This document shows positions 1 to 4,030 of a stretch of DNA of 8,667 nt, one piece after another. The notes under the pieces are model-generated. The model was not told the origin of the DNA. It did not search any database and saw nothing but the letters and a program-made list of their open reading frames with translations. The first letter of the stretch is position 1; each line of letters begins with the position of its first letter. The translations under genes and the position numbers were made by a program. Source of the DNA: Trebonia sp. (GTDB taxonomy: Bacteria; Actinomycetota; Actinomycetes; Streptosporangiales; Streptosporangiaceae); assembly GCA_030043595.1 (NCBI GenBank), contig JASHXJ010000509.1, positions 1-8,667 of the forward strand, read 5' to 3'.

Positions 1-421
1 CGCCCGCCTGGACGGCGGTGGGCACCCGGCCGGCCAGCGCGGCGCCGAGCGCGTACGGCGGCACCGGCAGGTCGGCCTCGGGCAGGTCGAGGGGCTGCGG
101 CATCGCCACCGCGTACCGGCATCGCCCGCCGGGGGCCGGGCAGCGCAGCCCCGCGGCCAGCTGACCTGTGGTGAGAACCTGCGGCGGCACGAAGCCCGCG
201 GCGTGCGACGTCCAGGTGAGCCACTGATGGCCCTCGTCGGCGACGATCACCTCCCCGTCGGAGAACTCCACCGCGTAGCACGGGCGCCCGTGCAGCACCC
301 CGGTCGCGGCGACCACCCGGGTTGGCCTGCCGTCCGCGCCTACCAGCATGTCGCCAGCCCGTACCCGCCCCATCCGCGTCCACCCGTCCGGGGTCGCCAG
401 CGGCGTGTCGAGCGCGAGCGC
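1..421 (-). mobile_element. DnaB P-loop intein, class 3 type, N-terminal part (continues beyond left edge)
   Basis: An intein is an in-frame protein insert that excises itself and joins the flanking sequences. It begins at Ala (codon 421-419) directly after the Walker A Lys. The first residues, ALALDTPLATPDGWTRMG, are a block A of the kind I recall from mycobacterial DnaB inteins, but with Ala where most inteins have Cys or Ser. Block B follows as SDGEVIVADEGHQW, with His 65 (codon 229-227) and Trp 67 (codon 223-221). Ala1 plus Trp two residues after the block B His is the pattern of class 3 inteins, in which a Cys in block F starts splicing. That Cys and the partner Thr would be outside the window. 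About 60 residues later, at 26-49, comes LGAALAGR, where active LAGLIDADG inteins have a sequence like LGAWLGDG. The homing-endonuclease Asp and Gly are missing, so the endonuclease is probably dead or lost. 140 intein codons are visible. Confidence 0.9.
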
Positions 422-1090
422 CTTGCCGACGGCGGGCCGGGCCGCGATCACGACCATCTGGCCCGGGTGCAGGCCGTTGGTGAGCGAGTCCAGGTCGGCG
501 AACCCGGTCGGCACGCCGGTGATGCCGCCGCCGTGAGCGCCGATCGCCTCGATCTCCTCGAGGGCGCCCGGCATGATCTCCGACAGCGAGTGAAAGTCCT
601 CGGTGATCCGCCGGTCGGTGACCGAGTACACCTCCGCCTGCGCCCTGTCCACGAGCTCGTCGGCGTCCGCGTCGCCCGCGTAGCCAAGCTGCACGATCCG
701 CGTCCCGGCCTCCACCAGGCGGCGCAGGATGGCGCGCTCCCTGACGATCCGGGCGTAGTAGCCCGCGTTGGCCGCGGTCGGCACGGACGCGATCAGCGTG
801 TGCAGGTACGGCGCGCCGCCGATCCTGGCCAGCTCGCCGCGCCTGGTGAGCTCGTTGGCCACCGTGATCGGGTCCGCCGGCTCGCCGCGCGCGTACAGGT
901 CGAGGATCGCCTCGTGGACGAGCTGGTGCGCGGGCCGGTAGTGGTCGCCGGGCCGGATCACCTCGAGCACGTCAGAAATCGCGTCCTTGGACAGCAGCAT
1001 TCCGCCGAGAACGCACTGCTCGGCGGCGACGTCGTGCGGTGGCATCCGCTCGAATTCCTCGCCCTGCCGCGTCACCTCGGTCACGCTCAC
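1..1090 (-). CDS. dnaB: Replicative DNA helicase DnaB, N-terminal part, interrupted by an intein (3' end outside window)
   Basis: DnaB is the hexameric 5'-3' helicase that unwinds DNA at the replication fork. The frame is open from the left edge. I place the start at GTG 1090: it has a perfect GGAGGTG Shine-Dalgarno at 1104-1098, 7 nt upstream, whereas the in-frame ATG at 1132 has none. Residues about 16-115 match the DnaB N-terminal domain (PPHDVAAEQCVLGGMLLSK, then YRPAHQ, ARGEPADPITVANEL and GGAPYLHTLIASVPTAANAG). A linker follows, then the start of the RecA-like ATPase (TGFADLDSLTNGLHPGQM and the Walker A start ARPAVGK, Lys 223). The next residue is Ala 224 of an intein, so the Walker A Ser/Thr must lie after the intein, outside the window. 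Until the intein splices out, the ATP site is broken. The gene follows rplI at a distance, with a small opposite-strand gene between. Identity is certain; the C-terminal half is not visible. Confidence 0.96.
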   Translation of the reverse strand, partial: MSVTEVTRQGEEFERMPPHDVAAEQCVLGGMLLSKDAISDVLEVIRPGDHYRPAHQLVHEAILDLYARGEPADPITVANELTRRGELARIGGAPYLHTLIASVPTAANAGYYARIVRERAILRRLVEAGTRIVQLGYAGDADADELVDRAQAEVYSVTDRRITEDFHSLSEIMPGALEEIEAIGAHGGGITGVPTGFADLDSLTNGLHPGQMVVIAARPAVGKALALDTPLATPDGWTRMGRVRAGDMLVGADGRPTRVVAATGVLHGRPCYAVEFSDGEVIVADEGHQWLTWTSHAAGFVPPQVLTTGQLAAGLRCPAPGGRCRYAVAMPQPLDLPEADLPVPPYALGAALAGRVPTAVQAG

Positions 1091-1097
1091 CGGACGC

Positions 1098-1104
1098 CAC
1101 CTCC
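1098..1104 (-). promoter_or_regulatory. Ribosome binding site deciding the dnaB start
   Basis: On the minus strand GGAGGTG, complementary to the 16S rRNA 3' end, lies 7 nt before GTG 1090. It falls inside the reading frame that would start at ATG 1132, and that ATG has no such site. This supports a dnaB protein starting at GTG 1090. Confidence 0.75.
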
Positions 1105-1185
1105 CCCAGCCATCCCGTCCAGACACCGTCATACCGAAGGGCTACGACATTCTGCCGAGATCCGGGGCCGCCCGCCATACCCCCC

Positions 1186-1194
1186 TGTGGATAA
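1186..1194 (-). promoter_or_regulatory. DnaA box, perfect TTATCCACA
   Basis: The minus strand reads TTATCCACA, the exact consensus bound by the initiator DnaA. It lies about 95 bp upstream of the dnaB GTG start. Alone it could be chance, but it is the strongest of nine TCCACA-containing 9-mers between 1186 and 1821. Confidence 0.65.
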
Positions 1195-1242
1195 GCTGTC
1201 GAAAAGCTGCCGGCTAACTTGTGCGAAGCCGGTGGAAACTCC

Positions 1243-1251
1243 TGTGGATTA
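1243..1251 (-). promoter_or_regulatory. DnaA-box-like site TAATCCACA
   Basis: The minus strand reads TAATCCACA, 8 of 9 matches to the DnaA consensus, 57 bp from the perfect box and in the same orientation. Confidence 0.5.
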
Positions 1252-1345
1252 GCCTGGCGGCCCGCCCGCTAAGTCATCATTTAGCTGGGAGAACAGATTC
1301 CACGGCCTGTGCAGGAGAAAAATCCGGCAGAATTTTTTGGCACTG

Positions 1346-1354
1346 CTATCCACA
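1346..1354 (+). promoter_or_regulatory. DnaA-box-like site CTATCCACA
   Basis: The plus strand reads CTATCCACA, 8 of 9 matches to TTATCCACA. It sits just right of the T run at 1333-1338 and is followed 12 bp later by a second site in the same orientation. Confidence 0.5.
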
Positions 1355-1357
1355 GCA

Positions 1358-1366
1358 CATTCCACA
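1358..1366 (+). promoter_or_regulatory. Weak DnaA-box-like site CATTCCACA
   Basis: The plus strand reads CATTCCACA. It keeps the TCCACA core but matches only 6 of 9 overall. It starts exactly 12 bp after the start of the neighbouring site, a spacing that recurs at 1780/1792. Confidence 0.3.
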
Positions 1367-1383
1367 GCCGCGCACAGCTTGCC

Positions 1384-1392
1384 TGTGGAAAA
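1384..1392 (-). promoter_or_regulatory. DnaA-box-like site TTTTCCACA
   Basis: The minus strand reads TTTTCCACA, 8 of 9 matches. It faces the two plus-strand sites at 1346 and 1358. Confidence 0.48.
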
Positions 1393-1523
1393 AGGGTGCG
1401 GGTAGCGGGCGGCCTGGGTCTTTTCCCCATATCCCGAACGAACCGCGGCGAGTCGGACGGCCATGACCGGACGCGAGGTCGGGCGGCCTGGGAGAGCGCC
1501 TGCGCGCGGTCGGCCGGCTCCGC

Positions 1524-1535
1524 TATCCTTCGCGT
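1524..1535 (+). promoter_or_regulatory. Leaderless-type promoter -10 element of the small gene
   Basis: TATCCT at 1524-1529 fits the actinobacterial -10 pattern TAnnnT and lies 6 nt before GTG 1536, so transcription would start at or next to the start codon. There is no Shine-Dalgarno sequence and no recognisable -35 element. The same spacing occurs before nfo. Confidence 0.45.
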
Positions 1536-1739
1536 GTGTGTTCGATCATGGGGGATGCGATCGACCGGATCGCAGCGGCGATTGACCAGCTAGCGAGCGA
1601 CGCGCAGGGGGAAACCAGCGGCCAGGAACTGGCCGCCCGGGTAGCAGACCTCTGGCTGATGGTCAGCGACCTTGACCCGGAGCTAGCCAGGCGCAGGCAG
1701 CAGTACACGGCGCCAGAGGGCGGCACGCCTTCGGCATGA
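1536..1739 (+). CDS. Small uncharacterised acidic helical protein between rplI and dnaB
   Basis: A 67-residue frame starts at GTG 1536, or 63 residues from ATG 1548. I do not recognise a named family. After the first residues it looks mostly alpha-helical, with an amphipathic stretch (DRIAAAIDQLA), a second hydrophobic helix (AARVADLWLMVSDLDPELA) and a polar tail. I vaguely recall small actinobacterial proteins with a similar 'LW-MV--DPELARR' segment, but cannot name them. There is no signal peptide or membrane segment. Support for coding comes from the helical, non-repetitive composition, the -10 element 6 nt before the GTG, and its position between two clusters of DnaA-box-like sites. Mycobacterium also has an unrelated-looking hypothetical gene at this place (Rv0057, from memory). 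It is convergent with rplI and divergent from dnaB. A function linked to replication is only a guess from position. Confidence 0.55.
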   Translation: MCSIMGDAIDRIAAAIDQLASDAQGETSGQELAARVADLWLMVSDLDPELARRRQQYTAPEGGTPSA

Positions 1740-1743
1740 AGGC
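1727..1743. terminator. Candidate hairpin terminator between the small gene and rplI
   Basis: GCCTTC at 1727-1732 and GAAGGC at 1738-1743 form a perfect 6-bp stem with a 5-nt loop, overlapping the TGA stop of the small gene. A second hairpin follows at 1745-1759 (CGCCG/CGGCG, loop 5). Neither has a T tract, which is common for actinobacterial terminators but makes the call weak. The position suits bidirectional termination of two convergent transcripts. Confidence 0.3.
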
Positions 1744-1761
1744 ACGCCGCCGACCGGCGCG

Positions 1762-1770
1762 TGTGGATAC
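1762..1770 (-). promoter_or_regulatory. DnaA-box-like site GTATCCACA
   Basis: The minus strand reads GTATCCACA, 8 of 9 matches. It is the first of four same-orientation sites packed into 60 bp at the 3' end of rplI. Confidence 0.48.
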
Positions 1771-1779
1771 ACCCGGCCC

Positions 1780-1788
1780 TGTGGACGA
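1780..1788 (-). promoter_or_regulatory. DnaA-box-like site TCGTCCACA
   Basis: The minus strand reads TCGTCCACA, 7 of 9 to the E. coli consensus and 8 of 9 to TTGTCCACA, the form I recall as preferred in Streptomyces. It starts 18 bp from the previous site. Confidence 0.42.
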
Positions 1789-1791
1789 GGC

Positions 1792-1800
1792 TGTGGAAGG
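1792..1800 (-). promoter_or_regulatory. Weak DnaA-box-like site CCTTCCACA
   Basis: The minus strand reads CCTTCCACA: core TCCACA kept, 6 of 9 overall. It starts 12 bp from its neighbour. Confidence 0.28.
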
Positions 1801-1812
1801 GCCGTCACGGGC

Positions 1813-1821
1813 TGTGGATCA
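1813..1821 (-). promoter_or_regulatory. DnaA-box-like site TGATCCACA overlapping the rplI stop
   Basis: The minus strand reads TGATCCACA, 8 of 9 matches. Its first three bases are the TGA stop codon of rplI. It starts 21 bp from the previous site. Confidence 0.45.
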
Positions 1822-2280
1822 GCCCGCCGCGACCTCGACGGTGACGGCCGCGCTCACCTCGGGGTGCAGCCGGACCTGGACGCGGTGCGACCCGGCCGAC
1901 TTGATCGGGTCGGGAACCACGATCTTGCGCTTGTCGACCTCCGGACCCCCCGCCGCGCGGACCGCCGCCGCGATGTCGGCCGCCCCGACCGAGCCGAACA
2001 GCCGGCCGTTCGACCCCGCCCGCCGCGTCAGGCGAACGGACAGCTTCTCCAGCCGGCCGGCCGCCGCCTGGGCGTCCTCGAGGCTGCGGATCTCGCGCGC
2101 CGCGCGGGCCCGCTTGATCTGCTCGACCTGCTTTTCCGCGCCGCGCGTCCACTGCATCGCGAACCCGCGGGGCAGCAGGTAATTGCGGCCGTAGCCAGGG
2201 GCCACGTCCACCACGTCACCGGGCGCTCCGAGGCCGCCGACCTCCTGGGTGAGGATCAGCTTCATTACCTTGCGAGACAT
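1819..2280 (-). CDS. rplI: 50S ribosomal protein L9
   Basis: L9 binds 23S rRNA and its extended two-domain shape reaches out from the large subunit; it helps keep the reading frame. The 153 residues match the usual length of about 148-150. The N-terminal domain carries the family signature (LTQEVGGLGAPGDVV, then GYGRNYLLPRGFA). A charged connecting helix follows (EKQVEQIKRARAAREIRSLEDAQ), then the C-terminal domain (GRLFGSVGAADIAAAV, KRKIVVPDPIKSAGSHRVQV). I keep ATG 2280 as start because GGAGG at 2290-2286 lies 5 nt upstream. The conventional family start MKLILTQEV corresponds to ATG 2265, five codons in, which has only a weak AAGG before it. It is the last gene of the rpsF-ssb-rpsR-rplI operon, 30 bp after rpsR. 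Confidence 0.97.
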   Translation of the reverse strand: MSRKVMKLILTQEVGGLGAPGDVVDVAPGYGRNYLLPRGFAMQWTRGAEKQVEQIKRARAAREIRSLEDAQAAAGRLEKLSVRLTRRAGSNGRLFGSVGAADIAAAVRAAGGPEVDKRKIVVPDPIKSAGSHRVQVRLHPEVSAAVTVEVAAG

Positions 2281-2310
2281 TGCTTCCTCCCGTGTTTAGC
2301 CAGCACAGCC

Positions 2311-2547
2311 CTACCGAGCCGTGCTCGTGTAGGGGAGCAGCGCCATCTCGCGGGCGTTCTTGATCGCGGTCGCGACGTCGCGCTGGTGCCGGGTGCAGTT
2401 GCCCGTCACCCGGCGGGCGCGGATCTTGCCGCGGTCCGAGATGTACTTGCGGAGCAGGCCCGTGTCCTTGTAGTCGACATAGGCGATCCGCTCCTGGCAG
2501 AACACGCACACCTTCTTCTTCGGCTTGCGCAGTGGTGGCTTGGCCAT
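2311..2547 (-). CDS. rpsR: 30S ribosomal protein S18, zinc-binding (C+) form
   Basis: S18 pairs with S6 on the platform of the small ribosomal subunit. With the start at ATG 2547 it has 78 residues and begins MAKPPLRKPKKK, as expected for the family. Cys 14, Cys 17 (CVFC), Cys 51 and His 54 (GNCTRH) form a likely zinc site. This marks the zinc-containing paralogue; many actinobacteria also have a cysteine-free copy used when zinc is short. The RNA-binding segment DRGKIRARRVTGNC is intact. Two ATGs stand in tandem (2550 and 2547). AAGGAG lies 4 nt before the first and 7 nt before the second, so spacing and family convention both favour 2547. It lies about 70 bp after ssb and 30 bp before rplI in the same operon. 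Confidence 0.96.
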   Translation of the reverse strand: MAKPPLRKPKKKVCVFCQERIAYVDYKDTGLLRKYISDRGKIRARRVTGNCTRHQRDVATAIKNAREMALLPYTSTAR

Positions 2548-2618
2548 CATGGTGCTCCTTAGCAGAGCCCCGCGTCGCGGGGATGGTCGGTTCTCTTACT
2601 GATACTGATCTGATCTGA

Positions 2619-3110
2619 CTAGAACGGCGGTTCGTCGGAAAAGCCGCCCGAGTCGGAGGCCCACGGGTCGGCCTCCGCCCGGCTGCCGCCGGACGACGAG
2701 CCCTGCCCGCCGTACCCCGAGCCGCCGCCCTGCCCGCCGCTGCGGTTGGCGCGGGCGACCTTCGCCGAGGCGTTCCGCAAGGACGGGCCGACGTCGTCGA
2801 CCTCGACCTCGTAGACGGTGCGCTTCTCGCCTTCCTTGGTCTCGTAGGTCCGCTGCCGCAGCCGTCCGGACACGATCACTCGCATCCCGCGCTGCAGGCT
2901 CTCGGCCACGTTCTCCGCGGCCTGGCGCCACACGTTGCAGGTGAGGTAGAGGCTGTCGCCGTCCTTCCACTCCCCGCTGGCGTTGTCGCGGAACCGCGGC
3001 GTCGAGGCGACCCGGAACCGCGCTACCGGCTGCCCGGCCGGGGTGAACCGGAGTTCTGGGTCGTCGACGAGGTTTCCGACGAGCGTGATCTGCGTGTCTC
3101 CTGCCGCCAT
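2619..3110 (-). CDS. ssb: Single-stranded DNA-binding protein
   Basis: SSB coats and protects single-stranded DNA during replication, repair and recombination, and recruits partners through its C-terminal tip. From ATG 3110 there are 163 residues. An OB-fold domain covers about 1-115, with ITLVGNLVDDPELRFTPAG, FRVASTPRF, LYLTCNVWRQAAENVAESL and GMRVIVSGRLRQRTYETKEG as recognisable strands. A Gly/Ser-rich disordered linker covers about 120-155, and the acidic tip SDEPPF is complete. GGGAG at 3122-3118 lies 7 nt before ATG 3110. The frame extends to GTG 3128, which lacks a ribosome binding site, so I reject that longer form. The gene sits between rpsF (36 bp) and rpsR, the usual bacterial arrangement, so its supply is tied to ribosomal protein transcription. 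Confidence 0.97.
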   Translation of the reverse strand: MAAGDTQITLVGNLVDDPELRFTPAGQPVARFRVASTPRFRDNASGEWKDGDSLYLTCNVWRQAAENVAESLQRGMRVIVSGRLRQRTYETKEGEKRTVYEVEVDDVGPSLRNASAKVARANRSGGQGGGSGYGGQGSSSGGSRAEADPWASDSGGFSDEPPF

Positions 3111-3146
3111 CGGACTACTCCCGGTCACTAACGAGATTGGTGGGGG

Positions 3147-3437
3147 TCAGCGGTGCTCGGGCCGCAGGACCTTGGTGCGCAGCACGGCCTCGTTGAGGTT
3201 GAGCTGCCGGTCCAGTTCCTGGACGGTTGCCGGCTCCGCGGTCAGGTCGACGACGGCATAGATGCCTTCCGGCTTCTTGTCGATCGGGTACGACAGCCGG
3301 CGCTTGCCCCAGATGTCAAGCTTGCCGACCCTGCCGCCATTGCCCGTGACGACCTTGAGGAACCCCTCGAGCGACGGCTGCACCGTGCGCTCCTCGAGGT
3401 TCGGGTCGAGGATGATCATGATTTCGTAGTGGCGCAT
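3147..3437 (-). CDS. rpsF: 30S ribosomal protein S6
   Basis: S6 forms a heterodimer with S18 and binds the central domain of 16S rRNA. From ATG 3437 the protein has 96 residues, the normal length, starting MRHYEIMIILDPNLEER. Other typical segments are GKLDIWGKRRLSYPI, KPEGIYAVVDL and LNLNEAVLRTKVLRPEH. The frame is open further upstream to 3473, but that would start inside a strong hairpin and add residues absent from the family. It is the first gene of the operon. A GGGGA lies 5 nt before the ATG and a stronger AGGAGG at 3455-3450, 12 nt before it; the latter can be paired by the leader structure, suggesting translational control. Confidence 0.97.
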   Translation of the reverse strand: MRHYEIMIILDPNLEERTVQPSLEGFLKVVTGNGGRVGKLDIWGKRRLSYPIDKKPEGIYAVVDLTAEPATVQELDRQLNLNEAVLRTKVLRPEHR

Positions 3438-3449
3438 ACGCGTCCCCTG

Positions 3450-3493
3450 CCTCCTCTGGACTGGCGCGGTCACGGTCTTTCCGTGACAGGAGG
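3450..3493 (-). promoter_or_regulatory. Structured rpsF leader, candidate S6:S18 autoregulatory RNA
   Basis: Read on the minus strand, CCTCCT (3493-3488) is followed directly by GTCACGG (3487-3481), loop AAAGA, and CCGTGAC (3475-3469): a perfect 7-bp hairpin. After 13 unpaired bases comes AGGAGG (3455-3450), which pairs perfectly with CCTCCT. The result is two stacked stems with one 3'-side bulge, and the outer stem hides AGGAGG upstream of rpsF. Many bacteria have an rpsF leader bound by the S6:S18 complex, with a conserved CCG. A CCG spans the end of the inner stem here (3470-3468), but I cannot show that it matches the known motif. Confidence 0.5.
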
Positions 3494-3536
3494 GTGCGGA
3501 TCGCGGCGGCAGCCCGGCGCCGACCCGCAGCCATTA

Positions 3537-3542
3537 ACTGTA
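3537..3542 (-). promoter_or_regulatory. Candidate extended -10 promoter of the rpsF operon
   Basis: The minus strand reads TACAGT at 3542-3537, matching TAnnnT, preceded by TGG so that a TGn extended -10 is present. No good -35 is visible. Transcription would start near 3530, giving a leader of about 93 nt that contains the whole predicted structure at 3493-3450. Confidence 0.4.
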
Positions 3543-3589
3543 CCAAGACTCACGACCGCCCGGACCACAGCGGAAATGCCCATGGTTCC

Positions 3590-3595
3590 TAGGCT
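3590..3595 (+). promoter_or_regulatory. Candidate -10 element for the small membrane protein gene
   Basis: TAGGCT at 3590-3595 fits TAnnnT and is followed after 6 nt by ATG 3602. Transcription starting near 3602 would give either a 55-nt leader to GTG 3657 or a leaderless short upstream frame. It faces away from the rpsF promoter at 3542, so the two form a divergent pair about 50 bp apart. Confidence 0.35.
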
Positions 3596-3601
3596 TTGCG
3601 G

Positions 3602-3691
3602 ATGGGAAGATTCTGCTGGGAACCCAGACGACGGAGTAAACCCCTGGGAGGCCGTAGTGGCAGGCACCATTCCGAGCGGGGGGCGCGGTAA
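3602..3691 (+). CDS. Possible leaderless upstream ORF, 29 residues
   Basis: ATG 3602 opens a 29-codon frame ending at TAA 3689-3691, overlapping the first 35 bases of the membrane protein gene in another frame. The peptide starts MGRFCWEPRRRSKP and is strongly basic. Only the position 6 nt after a -10 element supports it. It could regulate the downstream gene, or be chance. Confidence 0.2.
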   Translation: MGRFCWEPRRRSKPLGGRSGRHHSERGAR

Positions 3692-3998
3692 CTTTCCGCT
3701 CGTTTCGCTGAACTCAGACGGGCGCTCGCACCCCCTGCTGAACGCGCTCACTATCTTCACGCTGTTGATCGGCCTCGCATCGTTCGTGCTCGGCCTGGTC
3801 ATCAGGAACGTCCCGAGCGCCTCGGGGCTCGGCTGGGCGATAACGACCTCGGCCACCGGCCTGGCGGCCATGCTGGTCGGGCTGTTCGGCCAGATGATCT
3901 CCGCGACCCGCGAGCAGCGGATCCTCATCGTCACCGGGATCATCGCGGGTTTTGTCGGCCTGGCGCTCGGCCTCGCCCACGGCGGCTTCTCCGGGTAA
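3657..3998 (+). CDS. Small conserved integral membrane protein, unknown function
   Basis: From GTG 3657 the protein has 113 residues. GGGAGG at 3646-3651 lies 5 nt upstream, which decides the start; the frame is open far upstream but antisense to rpsF there. Residues 1-26 are polar (SGGRGNFPLVSLNSDGRSHP). Three membrane helices follow at about 27-49, 58-80 and 87-107, joined by short loops: RNVPSASG between the first two, SATREQR between the second and third. It ends on the short Gly-rich tail HGGFSG. I recall similar short proteins in Streptomyces and relatives with a segment like 'GQMISATREQR', but know no function for them. It sits divergently from rpsF and 32 bp before nfo on the same strand. 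No catalytic motif is visible. Confidence 0.8.
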   Translation: MAGTIPSGGRGNFPLVSLNSDGRSHPLLNALTIFTLLIGLASFVLGLVIRNVPSASGLGWAITTSATGLAAMLVGLFGQMISATREQRILIVTGIIAGFVGLALGLAHGGFSG

Positions 3999-4018
3999 GG
4001 CCCGCGCGGGGGCGCCAC

Positions 4019-4030
4019 TAGACTCTGGCC
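4019..4030 (+). promoter_or_regulatory. Leaderless promoter of nfo
   Basis: TAGACT at 4019-4024 fits the TAnnnT -10 pattern and stands 6 nt before ATG 4031. No Shine-Dalgarno sequence is present. This is the typical layout of an actinobacterial leaderless mRNA and allows nfo to be expressed apart from the gene upstream. Confidence 0.55.

Larger units (their letters stand above)
1091..1535. other. dnaB upstream non-coding region with DnaA-box cluster
   Basis: This 445-bp stretch separates divergent dnaB and the small plus-strand gene at 1536. I see no convincing protein gene in it. It is locally AT-richer than the rest of the window (30 of 60 bases at 1311-1370 are G or C), with A and T runs around 1317-1323 and 1331-1338. 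It holds five DnaA-box-like sites (listed separately) and two small inverted repeats: CCGGCT at 1210-1215 with AGCCGG at 1227-1232, and GCTAA at 1268-1272 with TTAGC at 1281-1285. The dnaB promoter should lie here, but I could not pick a convincing -35/-10 pair. Confidence 0.6.

Noticed and set aside
1132..1132. ATG 1132 as dnaB start
   Set aside because: No ribosome binding site, and the 14 extra residues do not look like DnaB; GTG 1090 has a perfect GGAGGTG at 7 nt.
203..1252. Long plus-strand open frame (349 codons)
   Set aside because: It is antisense to dnaB and its intein; the minus strand encodes clear DnaB sequence. The plus-strand protein is Arg/Pro/Val-rich, as expected of a GC-rich shadow frame.
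1221..1593. Overlapping plus-strand frames across the DnaA-box region
   Set aside because: No start signal or recognisable protein pattern; they run across AT-rich, box-containing non-coding DNA.
1186..1821. The chromosomal oriC itself
   Set aside because: In actinobacteria oriC lies between dnaA and dnaN, neither of which is here, and the boxes are fewer than in known actinobacterial origins. An accessory or titration cluster fits better.
1864..2562. Plus-strand open frame of 232 codons opposite rplI and rpsR
   Set aside because: Antisense shadow of two certain ribosomal protein genes.
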